DNA from: Allomyces macrogynus ATCC 38327
Taxonomy: Eukaryota > Blastocladiomycota > Blastocladiomycetes > Blastocladiales > Blastocladiaceae
DNA: 64,000 nucleotides
Direction: 5' to 3'
Assembly: GCA_000151295.1 (NCBI GenBank)
Contig: GG745332.1
Location: forward strand, 1,195,738 to 1,259,737
The position numbers were made by a program, and so were the translations under genes. This document shows, piece after piece, positions 33,333-41,697 of this stretch. Under the pieces are notes generated by a model. The model had not been told where the DNA came from. It saw only the letters and a program-made list of their open reading frames with translations, and searched no databases. Each line of letters opens with the position of its first letter. Within the stretch, counting starts at the first letter, position 1.

Positions 33333-34464
33333 ATGGCCGCGACTGCCGTGTCGAGCATTGCCGGGTGGATCATTGCCTTCATCACACTCTGTGTCCTCGC
33401 CGCCGACGAGCACGTCGTGACGATCCCGGGACTCGCCTGGTTCTCGCTGATTCTCGCCCTGGTCCTGACTTGCACGACGCTCGGCCTCGCCATGACCGAT
33501 AACCTGCACGCTGGCCCGTACCGCGCGACCATGGCGCACTTCCTCGTCGCCAATGCCGTCCTGCTTGTGTGGTTCACCGACACGGTTATGACCATGCACA
33601 GCAAATTGAGTACCGTCGCGTCGCACCTGGCCTCGGTCGTTGCAGACGACACGGTCGGCACGCGGTCGGCGCTCGCGGCGCTCTCCGTCGGCATGATCCT
33701 GGTCCTGCTTGCGCAATTTTCCTGGGTCATTTACCTGACGTCCGACGAAGGCTCCGTCATCGTCTCGTTTGTCGAGCGGTTCGACGCCATTTCCATTGCC
33801 GACGCGCGCGCGCAGCGCCGCGAGGAGCGTCGTCGTCCGCCGACCGACGGTAAGAACGCCAACCCGGCCCCGCAACTGCCACCGCTCGTCAGCAGCATCA
33901 TGTCGCCGCTCAACGTGCCGACGTCGGCGATTGGGCCCATTTCCGCGACTGCACCGCTGTCGTACGTTCCCACAAGCAACAACAACTCGGGCGTTGCGCC
34001 CAACCAGTCAGTGACGGCACCCGATGGCGCCATCAAGATGCCGACGCCCGCGGCGTTGTCGCTGGCTGTGCCGGTCGCAGCGGCCGTTGCGCACCAGCGC
34101 CAACAACAGCAGCAGCAGACTGCGCCTGCGGCTGAGCCGGCTGCGGGGTCGTCAGTCACGGCGGGTGACGCGCCGACCGAACTCGAGCCGATCCAGTTCA
34201 ACTACCGCGCGCAGGCCCTATTCGCGTACACGGCCGACCAGTCGGACCCGCAGGAGCTGTCGTTCGGCAAGGACGAGGTACAATTTCGGTTTTGAAGTCC
34301 GAAACTGTCTCACCAATTTGCAGCTGACCCTTTTTTTTCTCGGCCATTCTCAGATTCTCGAAATTGCCAACCCGCACGGCAACCGGTGGTGGCAGGCGCG
34401 TAACTCCAAGGGCCAGGTCGGAATTGCGCCGTCGAACTACCTCAAGCTGCTTCCGACGCCCTAG
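33333..34464 (+). CDS. SHO1: SHO1-type osmosensor, four TM helices plus SH3
   Basis: Two exons (33333..34277, 34354..34464) give 351 residues from the first in-frame ATG. Four membrane helices are visible: VSSIAGWIIAFITLCVLA, WFSLILALVLTCTTLGLAM, AHFLVANAVLLVWFTDTV and ALSVGMILVLLAQFSWVIYL. A linker of about 180 residues rich in Pro and Gln follows. A C-terminal SH3 domain is split by the intron: AQALFAYTADQSDPQELSFG, KDE/ILEIA, RWWQARNSKGQVGIAPSNYL. This layout is diagnostic for Sho1, the plasma-membrane sensor whose SH3 binds Pbs2 to activate the Hog1 MAPK cascade. The SH3 reads perfectly across the 76-bp phase-0 intron (GTACAA donor). The true start may lie upstream, because the first helix is already entered at the ATG. 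Confidence 0.9.
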
Positions 34465-34792
34465 ACTGTCGCTTCGCTCGAGTTGCATGTCGGTTTTTGT
34501 TTGTTTGGTTGGTTCGTGCTTCATGACATCCATGTCCCCTTTTGTCCCCCCCCCCCCCCCCTACCTCAAAATCTCGATTTGATTTCCCCATTTTTTCCTC
34601 TATCCCTCTCCCCGCGCTTTTGGATTGCCTGCTGGGCCATGCAGTAAAATTAATTAGAGGGCATTCTTTGCCTGTTGGTCGTGGCAATGATCGTCACCGC
34701 CATCAAGACATGGAGGACAAATGCTAGAACAGAAGCTATATCAACCATTTGGAGCTCGACGGCACCACCCTTCTCCCGTTTGAACCTCCACC
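34465..34792. other. convergent 3' region with poly-C run
   Basis: This 0.33-kb gap lies between the stops of SHO1 and the MGR3-like gene. It is T-rich after the SHO1 stop and carries a run of about fifteen C at 34546..34561. An AT-rich patch (GTAAAATTAATTAGAGG) lies near 34646. No gene. Confidence 0.65.
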
Positions 34793-36571
34793 TCAATCCC
34801 GCTTGCGGCCCGTCGACACCTGCTCCTGGACACGCGTCAAGTTGACCTGCACTTCACGGCGGGCATCCACGAGCCCCAACGTGCGCGCCTCGGCCAACGC
34901 CTTGTGCAAGTACTTCGTGGCCGCTACAGGCTCCCCGGCCTCCTCTTCCGCACGCCCCAAGTTATTCAGCACGGCTACACGGCACGCGCCGCACTCGGGC
35001 GACTTTTTCGCGGCCCCTGACGACGCATCCAGCGCGCGCTGCAACACCTTGATCGATTCCGACAAATGCGCGTCACTACGGCGCGTCGCACGTTCCGCCA
35101 CGTCCTTGGCTGTCGCCCCTTCGGCCTCGCGGCGCGCCAAGTACGCGAGCATGATCAGGTCGTCCGCGAGGTTATTCAACACCGTCGCGCGACGACACTG
35201 CACGTCGCGCGCGTCAGCCGCGGCGGTCGACGGCATGTGCGCGAGCTGCAGCCGGCGCAGCGGCGCCGCGTACTCGGCGTCGCCGCGCGCGCTGTAGTAG
35301 GCGGCCATTTCTTCGAGCAGCGCTGTAAGCGCCGCGGAACGCCGCCCACCAGCGTTCGCGACGAGGGGCTGGGTCGTCGGCCGCGGCAACGGGGAACCGC
35401 GAGCGTGCGTGTCGCGCGGCAACTGAGCGCGGGGGGGTGGGGTCACGACCACGTGCCGCAAAACGTGTTCGAGGTGCGCGCGCACGGCGGATTCGTAGTT
35501 GGCCGCATTGTCGGCGGCAGAGGACGCGTCGCGCGCAAGGAAGAGCGTCGACAGCGCCATCGTGTAGTAGGCGTCGGGCGAGAGGAATTCGGCTGCCGCG
35601 GGGACGGCACCGCCGGCGTCACCCACCTTCTTCTCGTCGGCTTCCCCAAGCCCGCGGCGCATCGCGTCCGCGGCTTGCGCTTCGTTCGCGAGCACTGCAG
35701 CGAGCCGCTCAAGTTTAGCAGCACCCGCGGGCGACGCCCAGACGATCTTGGTGCGGCGGTGGTTGTTGCGCTCGTCGTCGGCCAAGTACCACGCGGCCAG
35801 CGCCTCGGCGCCGCGACGGTACCACGCAAGCGCGCGGCGCGCGCGCGTATGGTCGCGGTAGAACTGCGCGATCTGGAGGGCGATCCCCGCACGGACCGCG
35901 AGCGAGCAACCGGTGGTGTCGTCGCACGCCGCCGCGAAGGCGGTCAGGTAAAACGCTTCGGCCTGCGCGCCAGCGTGCTCGGACCCGCTGTCGGGCAGGT
36001 ACTTGTGGTAGAGAATCGCGTTGCGCAGTGGCGTGCGCACGGCCGCCGGGTAGGTCCACCAGTTTTGCAGGCGCGCCCAGAGCGTGTCGCCAAACGTTAG
36101 GAGCGCGCGCTCGGTCGCGTCGTCGGCGAGGGCTTGTTCCGAGACGGGGCCGTAGACGGCGTGCGGGTCGGCGTCGGCACCGTAGAGGTCCTCGGGCTTG
36201 AGCGTCGCGTTGTTGGCGTAGTAGATCGACCCGGAAATGAGCAGGCCCGAGAGGATGTACATCGGAATACTCCCTATTCGTGGTGAACTGATCAGCATTC
36301 TATTTTGTTTTAGAGCAAATGCGTCGACTTCAACAATTGAGAACCACGAAAACAATCATGTACAGGGAGAATCCTCTTCCTGCGGCGTGCCATAATCGCG
36401 ACGACCACTCGACGTTGGTCCAGGCACGGCATCTTGCAGAGCCGTGGACAGAGCACGGATCGGCACAGGGCGAGCCTGAACAGCGGCCACGGCCGGCACG
36501 GCGCGCACAGCGGGTCGGATTCCGGCGGCAGGCGCGACACGACGAGCAATAATCGCGGGAACTCGGTTCAT
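34793..36571 (-). CDS. mitochondrial membrane TPR protein, MGR3-like
   Basis: Two exons (36364..36571, 34793..36273) join in phase 1 to 562 residues. Exon 1 is a textbook mitochondrial presequence (VPAIIARRVAPAAGIRPAVR and on, Arg/Ala-rich, no acids for about 40 residues). Exon 2 opens with one membrane helix, PMYILSGLLISGSIYYANN. The rest is helical repeats with TPR character, for example AGIALQIAQFYRDHTRARRA, and near the C-terminus RVAVLNNLGRAEEEAGEPVA, TKYLHKALAEARTLGL. Yeast Mgr3, an adaptor of the i-AAA protease Yme1, has this layout of presequence, one helix and TPRs, and fungal relatives have similar length. The exact orthology is an inference. Localisation to the mitochondrial inner membrane is well supported. 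Confidence 0.75.
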
Positions 36572-36599
36572 TGTGCTGGAGTTTGGTTCACAACGTCTC

Positions 36600-36821
36600 G
36601 ATGTTGTTTCGAATGCAATGTCCGTTCACGACGTGATTTGTCGACCGCGAATGACCTCCTTCAGCTGATCCTGGGCGCGAAAGTCGTGCTCGATGCCGCT
36701 GAACGCGGTCCAATAATTCTGTCGCGGTTTGCTGCTGCTGCTTGCTGCTGCTGCGAGGAGAGAAAGGATCAAAGTCGTGCCGACCCGACCACCACCAACA
36801 ACGTTGCTGGTGTCGGCTGTT
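36600..36821. other. left flank of the retrotransposon
   Basis: This stretch lies between the MGR3-like start and the element. On the minus strand it is open and reads VGTTLILSLLAAAASSSSKP, NYWTAFSGIEHDFRAQDQLK and EVIRGRQITS before a stop. That could be the end of a gene cut by the element, or simply promoter sequence. I do not see the missing upstream part on the far side of the element. Confidence 0.3.
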
Positions 36822-36848
36822 CGCGAGGGTATCCGAGCGCCTGGCGAG

Positions 36849-36975
36849 GCGTCCATGATCGTGAGAGGCGCCGTCTTCGGCGCTACAGACCTTTATTTGT
36901 GTGAACAAAAAACACTGAAAATGTGATCAACGTAAATAAAGGCGTCCACTCCCACCTCCAGAGAAACCTCGCCTC
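36849..36975. repeat. left inverted terminal repeat of DIRS element
   Basis: The sequence from GGCGTCCATGATCGTGAGAG to ACCTCGCCTC is the reverse complement of 41402..41529, differing by about one inserted A. It also carries a CCTTTATTTGTGTGAAC segment near the middle. Confidence 0.9.
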
Positions 36976-37199
36976 GGAGAAAAGTAGCGGCAGCCGAACG
37001 AACAAACGGGCGCCACGGTGGCCAACTCAAGGGCGGGCGGTTGGGGGCCCCGTGGCGCAACAGGATGGAGGGCACAGACAAGGAAGCGAGCGAAGCGAGC
37101 CAAACAAAGAGACGGAGACACAAAGGAGCAAAAGGAACAAGGCAAGCGGGACCAAAACAAAACGGCGAGAGGATGGGTGGCAGTGGGCGGGATCATGTC

Positions 37200-37337
37200 C
37201 GCCTCGCCAGGCGCTCGGATACCCTCGCGGTATCCGTCGCCCTGCCTCAGGCCTCGCCAGGCTGCTCGGCCGTTCGGCCGGGCTCGGATACCCGGAGGGT
37301 ATCTGTCGCGCCAGCCTCGGCGTCCATGATCGTGAGA
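37200..37337. repeat. internal complementary region (ICR) of DIRS element
   Basis: Bases about 37200..37229 are the reverse complement of the left end (GCGAGGGTATCCGAGCGCC). Bases about 37229..37337 are the reverse complement of the right end (41510..41618), with only a few mismatches. The two blocks meet at CCCTCGCGGTATCC. In DIRS replication the ICR templates ligation of the two ends into a circle. The recombinase frame ends inside it. Confidence 0.9.
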
Positions 37338-38671
37338 TCTTCGTCCACGATGCGGGCCCGCTTGAGCGTGACGCGGCCAAGTCCTTCCGGGACAGCGTCC
37401 GGAGCCCCATCGCGCTTCCGGAAGAAGCGGACGAGGGACCCATCGCCACACCAGTAGTGGCGCGAGAATGTCGAGGCGGAGGCCCAGTGCGCGGAGCGCA
37501 GGATCGACATAAGGGAAGCGCCGCCCTCGGCGGCCACAGTGGCGGCCACGCCGCGAGTTGAGTGAGCGGTCGTGTGGATGCCGGCAGAGTCCAGGACGCA
37601 CTGGACCCACTTCGCGAGCGTGTCTTCGGACGCAGGGCCCGAGTCCGTCGAGCGGAGGAACAGGAGCGCGTCGGCCGGAACAGGGTCGAACGAGCGTTTG
37701 TGGCGCGTGCGCTGGACGTAGCGCCAGGTCCAGCAGACGGGGCACAAGTCGGGGTCGCTGGAGAGCGCGCGCACGCGCACAGAGACCAGGTCGTCAGAGG
37801 TCTTGGTCCGCCAGGCCGAGAGCGTGACGGAGTCCGGTACCGACTCGGGTGGCCACGTGTGCCAGGCGCCGGGAGGCGCAGGGCTGTCCATGTCAAACTC
37901 GAGGTGCGCGAAGAGCACCCGGCCCAGGTCCGAGCGTGGGCGCCACGCGGTGGCGAGGGCGAGGAGAGTCAGCGTGTAGCGGGCCAGGTCCAGCTCGCCC
38001 AGCGGGTCGGCCCAGCGGGAGGCAATCTTGTCGAGCAGGGGCTGTGGGTCCCATCGGCCACGCGACGGAGCCGGCGGAGGGGCAGCACAGGAACGGGCGA
38101 CGGCCTTCAGCAGGCGTGTGATGACGACGGCCTCGCCGGCGGGCGGCAACGACGGATGCAGGAGGCGCCAAATCACCGAGACGCTGCCGGCAATCATGCG
38201 CAGCGTGGAGGGGGCGAGACGGGAGGACAAAGCGGAAAGACAGGAAGCGAGGCGATCGGGCGCGTACTCAAGAGGATCGGTGTCGAGATTCCGACACCAC
38301 GAAACAAAGTGCTGGAAACGTGAAACACGGGCCTCGGTCGTAGAGTCGCGGTCCGCAAAAAACACAAGGAGGGCAGCGTCCACTGTCAGACCCGAGGAGG
38401 TGGCAAGCCCCTCCAGGATACACGCCACAAGAGGATCCCGCGCGAGGAGGGCAGCACGCGGTGAGAGTGGAAGCGCGGGGTCCACGCCGCCGATGGTGGA
38501 AGCCAAAGAGGCTCCGCGCGCGCCAGGCGTCGGACCAGCGGCATCCAAGCCGCTGAGTACCACGCCGGTGTCGCCAGGACCAGCTCGTTGACCCGGTGCG
38601 CGCGCACGCAGTGCAGCACCCGAGGGATCAGCATCGGGGGCGGGAAGGCGTAGCCGCCCCGCCGGGGCCAT
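37247..38671 (-). CDS. DIRS tyrosine recombinase
   Basis: 474 residues from ATG 38671, overlapping the RT frame by 286 bp in another frame. Phage-integrase-type features appear in order. An N-terminal SAM-like helical region contains STTEARVSRFQHFVSWCRNL and LASCLSALSSRLAPSTLRMI. The catalytic domain has the first Arg in ATAWRPRSDLGRV, the His-x-x-Arg box in TTAHSTRGVAATV, and the His/Trp plus nucleophile Tyr in SAHWASASTFSRHYW. All RHR(H/W)Y-type residues are therefore visible. It should integrate the circular element DNA by strand exchange in the nucleus. The C-terminal 30 residues are encoded by the internal complementary region. Confidence 0.88.
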   Translation of the reverse strand: MAPAGRLRLPAPDADPSGAALRARAPGQRAGPGDTGVVLSGLDAAGPTPGARGASLASTIGGVDPALPLSPRAALLARDPLVACILEGLATSSGLTVDAALLVFFADRDSTTEARVSRFQHFVSWCRNLDTDPLEYAPDRLASCLSALSSRLAPSTLRMIAGSVSVIWRLLHPSLPPAGEAVVITRLLKAVARSCAAPPPAPSRGRWDPQPLLDKIASRWADPLGELDLARYTLTLLALATAWRPRSDLGRVLFAHLEFDMDSPAPPGAWHTWPPESVPDSVTLSAWRTKTSDDLVSVRVRALSSDPDLCPVCWTWRYVQRTRHKRSFDPVPADALLFLRSTDSGPASEDTLAKWVQCVLDSAGIHTTAHSTRGVAATVAAEGGASLMSILRSAHWASASTFSRHYWCGDGSLVRFFRKRDGAPDAVPEGLGRVTLKRARIVDEDLTIMDAEAGATDTLRVSEPGRTAEQPGEA

Positions 38672-40302
38672 GCCGTCTGCGCGAAGGCGTCGACCGCGTC
38701 CGCGTCGGGGTCTGGATGCAGCGACCAAAAACGAGGGCACCGAGCGTTCGTGCGATCTGCGAACAGGTCCAGGGTCCGCGGACCAAACCACTCCTCCAAC
38801 CGCCGGAACCCGCGGTCTGTCAGTCCGTACCGGTGGTTGTCCATCGACCGGGAGGCTCGATCCGCCGCCGTGTTGAGCTCGCCCGGGAGATACTGGGCGC
38901 GCAGGTCGATCCGGTGACGCATGCACAGGTGCCAGATCGACTTGGCCAGGTCCAGCAGGTGCGTCGACGCGTGACCGCCCTGGCAATTCACGTAGCAGCT
39001 GGCCGTGATGTTGTCGGTTCGTATCAGTACCGTCCGGCCGGCCCAAGCCGACAGGTTTAGGCGGATCGCGATCTCGATCGTCCTGAGTTCGCGCCAGTTC
39101 GAGCCCATGTCGGACTCGCGGCGCGTCCACCACCCGCGGGCCGTGCCCGTAGGCGTCACCACGCCCCAGCCCGAGGCTGAGGCGTCCGTGTCCGTGGTCA
39201 AGTCGGGCGGCGGCGGGATCAGGGCCCTGCCGTTCCAGGCGGGGAACTCGGTCGCCCACCAGGAGAGCTCCGTGCGGGACGCTTGCGTGATCGGGACCGG
39301 GCACTCCCACGTGCGGCCCGGGCGCAGGCCATGGTGCAGGTTGCGCTGGAGGAACCGCTGCTGGATCCCGGCCGGGGCCACCGCCGGGGCCAGCGAGTTG
39401 GCCAGGCCAAGGAACTGGGCCAGCTTGCGCGGCGTGGACGAGACCGAGTGGAGCAAGCGCTTGGCCTCGCGGGACACCTTGCGGACCTTGTCGCGCGGGA
39501 CCGAGATGGTCATCGATATGGAGCATATCGAGAAGCCGAGGAAGGTCGTCGTCGTACTCGGCTCCAGCTGGGACTTGGCCAGGCCTACCGTGAAACCAAG
39601 TGAGCCGAGGTGCGAAATCAACTGGTCGCGCTGACGGAGTGCCTCCTCGCGCGACGAGCAGAGCAGGAGGACGTCGTCCAGATACGCCACAAGGCGCATC
39701 CCCGACGAGACCAGGGGCGCCAGGGCTGACGACATGAGGCGCGAGAAGATCTGGGGCGCCGAACTGAGTCCAAAGAAGAGTACAGTGAAACGGTAGAATT
39801 GCCCGTTCCACCGAAAACAACAAAACCTCCGCACTTCTGGCGCGAGGCGAACCGAGTGATAGGCGTCCTTCAGGTCGAGGCGCACGAAGTAGTCGCCACG
39901 ACAGATCAGATGGCGCACGGTCGAGATCCCCGACATCTTGAAGCGACGCAATCGGACGAACTGGTTGAGAGGTCTCGCATCGAAGCAGGTCCGGATCTTG
40001 CCCGAGGGCTGGACGACCGTGAAAGGGTTCATGAGCATGGCTGGCTCGGTGGTCGGCTCGATGCAGCGACGGGCCAGCAAATCCGAGACCTCCTTGTCTA
40101 TGACCGCCCGGTCGGCCTCCGGGAGCCTGAACGGGCGGAGCGTCAGGTTGGGCCGCGGCGACTGGATAAAGTCGATCGTGGCCCCACGCCGTACCGAACG
40201 CAAGGATTCCGCGTCGCGGACCATCGAGGCCCAAGTGTCCGCGCGCGAGGACGTCTGGCCACCCAGGCGGCAGGTGGGCCAAATCGGGGACGACGTCGAC
40301 AT
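38386..40302 (-). CDS. DIRS reverse transcriptase / RNase H
   Basis: 638 residues, ATG at 40302, 33 bp after the gag stop. Reverse transcriptase blocks: NPFTVVQPSGKIRTCFDARP, YFVRLDLKDAYHSVRLAPEV (first catalytic Asp), FFGLSSAPQIFSRLM, and LVAYLDDVLLL with the YLDD catalytic centre. RNase H follows with TDTDASASGWGVV, NWRELRTIEIAI, IRTDNITASCY and GELNTAADRASR, giving the D-E-D-D set. The C-terminal extension (RTLDLFADRTNARCPRFWSL, then AFPPPMLIPRVL) is the typical tail seen after RNase H in such elements. No protease or DDE integrase is present, as expected for DIRS. Confidence 0.93.
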   Translation of the reverse strand: MSTSSPIWPTCRLGGQTSSRADTWASMVRDAESLRSVRRGATIDFIQSPRPNLTLRPFRLPEADRAVIDKEVSDLLARRCIEPTTEPAMLMNPFTVVQPSGKIRTCFDARPLNQFVRLRRFKMSGISTVRHLICRGDYFVRLDLKDAYHSVRLAPEVRRFCCFRWNGQFYRFTVLFFGLSSAPQIFSRLMSSALAPLVSSGMRLVAYLDDVLLLCSSREEALRQRDQLISHLGSLGFTVGLAKSQLEPSTTTTFLGFSICSISMTISVPRDKVRKVSREAKRLLHSVSSTPRKLAQFLGLANSLAPAVAPAGIQQRFLQRNLHHGLRPGRTWECPVPITQASRTELSWWATEFPAWNGRALIPPPPDLTTDTDASASGWGVVTPTGTARGWWTRRESDMGSNWRELRTIEIAIRLNLSAWAGRTVLIRTDNITASCYVNCQGGHASTHLLDLAKSIWHLCMRHRIDLRAQYLPGELNTAADRASRSMDNHRYGLTDRGFRRLEEWFGPRTLDLFADRTNARCPRFWSLHPDPDADAVDAFAQTAWPRRGGYAFPPPMLIPRVLHCVRAHRVNELVLATPAWYSAAWMPLVRRLARAEPLWLPPSAAWTPRFHSHRVLPSSRGILLWRVSWRGLPPPRV

Positions 40303-40334
40303 CCATGGCGTCGTCTCCGGGGACGCCGGCGCCT

Positions 40335-41333
40335 TCAGACGCGGTTGGCGTCCCGGTTGTTGTCGGCATCGGCCCGCGGCTGGTCGCGCCGCTGGCCATT
40401 GGCGCAGGTGCCACCACGACCGCGGCCGCGTCCGCCACGGTAGCCCCCTGCGCCGCGGGCACCGTGGCCACGACCGTTTCCCGGTACGCGAGCGGGACGG
40501 GCCGCGGCGGCGGCGGCGGCAGCGACGCCAGCGACACGCTCCATGTCGCGGCGTCGGTTGAGCTCGGCAAACTCTTCGCGGAAGGCGTCGGGGCCGAACA
40601 GGAGGGCGCGGTCGGTGCTGGGAACGTTGGCGCGCTGGGCAAAGACTTCGCCGAGCTTGAGGTCCTTGATGACCGCGTCTCGGCGGGCGCGTTCGATGGA
40701 ACCGTTGCCGATGACGGTGAGCTTGAGGGCGTCGACGGCAGCGGTGCGGGCGTCCCGGACGACCGTGCGCAAGCGGCCGGCGTCTGCGGCGATGCGCTCG
40801 GGTCCGTGCTCGGGGTCGTCGAGGTTGAGCTCGTGGTCGACAACGTGCAACAAGTGCACGAGTGGCACGAGCGCGCGGATGACGTGACCAAGGTACTCCT
40901 GATGCTTGCGGTCGCGGTCGTCGCGCTGCTTGACAGTCTCTCCGGTCTTGGCCCTGGAAGCGGCCTCGACGAGGGCGGCGTCGAGCCGCGAGGCCTGGTC
41001 GACGCTACCGTTGGGGCGGGGGTAGTGTCGGAGGACGTCGGACGACCTGCCCCGGAACGAGAGGGCGGACCTGCCGAGGATCTCTGCAGGGGCGCCTTCG
41101 ACGGTGTAGCGGCCACCGTCAGCGTCATCGTCGACGACGAGGGGGGCCGGCGGGGCATCGCGCCACGGCCAGGGCGTCTGATATGCGGGGGGAGGGGCGG
41201 CTCCGTCGCCAGGCCCCGCAAGAGCGAGTGCAGCGGCGAGGAGCTGAGCGAGTGGGCCGTCGGGGTTGGCCGCGATGTCCGCGCGGGCGGCTGCGAGGAC
41301 GGCGGCGGGGTCATTGGGGGGGTTGACGTTCAT
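40335..41333 (-). CDS. DIRS gag-like protein
   Basis: 332 residues from ATG 41333 (MNVNPPNDPAAVL). It has helical segments with conserved-looking charge pattern (DALVEAASRAKTGETVKQRD, EYLGHVIRALVPLVHLLHVV, AAVDALKLTVIGNGSIERAR). The tail is Gly/Arg-rich (RGGRGRGRGG), which would bind RNA. There is no CCHC knuckle. Position upstream of RT and composition support a nucleocapsid role. The open frame extends upstream through the terminal repeat, but the internal ATG is the likelier start. Confidence 0.7.
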   Translation of the reverse strand: MNVNPPNDPAAVLAAARADIAANPDGPLAQLLAAALALAGPGDGAAPPPAYQTPWPWRDAPPAPLVVDDDADGGRYTVEGAPAEILGRSALSFRGRSSDVLRHYPRPNGSVDQASRLDAALVEAASRAKTGETVKQRDDRDRKHQEYLGHVIRALVPLVHLLHVVDHELNLDDPEHGPERIAADAGRLRTVVRDARTAAVDALKLTVIGNGSIERARRDAVIKDLKLGEVFAQRANVPSTDRALLFGPDAFREEFAELNRRRDMERVAGVAAAAAAAARPARVPGNGRGHGARGAGGYRGGRGRGRGGTCANGQRRDQPRADADNNRDANRV

Positions 41334-41401
41334 GGTGCGGTGCAAGCGAACGAAGATCGGCCCCCAGGACGGTGTCGTGCGGTCTGCAGCGGCTTTTCGA
41401 A

Positions 41402-41529
41402 GAGGCGAGGTTCTCTGGAGGTGGGAGTGGACGCCTTTATTTACGTTGATCACATTTTCAGTGTTTTTTGTTCACACAAATAAAGGTCTGTAGCGCCGAA
41501 GACGGCGCCTCTCACGATCATGGACGCCG
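41402..41529. repeat. right inverted terminal repeat of DIRS element
   Basis: Reverse complement of 36849..36975. Outside it, 41530..41618 has no counterpart at the left end but matches the internal complementary region, as expected for the asymmetric ends of DIRS elements. Confidence 0.9.
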
Positions 41530-41697
41530 AGGCTGGCGCGACGGATACCCTCCGGGTATCCGAGCCCGGCCGAACGGCCGAGCGGCCTGGCGAGGCCTGA
41601 GGCAGGGCGACGGATACCCCGGCCACCTGCGATCGCCCTGGATCGGATCAGTGCAACAGATCAACCGCGCTCAAACAACCTCTGCAAAAATTTTATC

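Larger units (their letters stand above)
36822..41618 (-). mobile_element. DIRS-type tyrosine-recombinase retrotransposon
   Basis: A 4.8-kb element transcribed right to left. It has three open genes (gag-like, RT/RNase H, tyrosine recombinase), inverted terminal repeats of about 127 bp, and an internal complementary region. That internal region is the reverse complement of the two outer ends joined together. This combination is the hallmark of DIRS elements. They replicate through a circular DNA intermediate and integrate with a tyrosine recombinase, not a DDE integrase, making no target-site duplication. Ends were placed where the internal region stops matching: CGCGAGGGTATCC at the left and CGACGGATACC at the right. 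All three frames are intact, so the copy may be young or active. Confidence 0.92.

Noticed and set aside
35066..36100. 344-codon plus-strand frame
   Set aside because: Antisense shadow of the MGR3-like TPR gene.
38672..41314. N-terminal 880 codons of the 1,355-codon minus-strand frame in the retrotransposon
   Set aside because: Only its last part (from ATG 38671) carries recombinase motifs. Upstream it overlaps the RT and gag frames and has shadow composition.
40305..41483. 392-codon plus-strand frame across the retrotransposon gag
   Set aside because: Antisense to gag with no recognisable domain. DIRS elements do not need a gene there.
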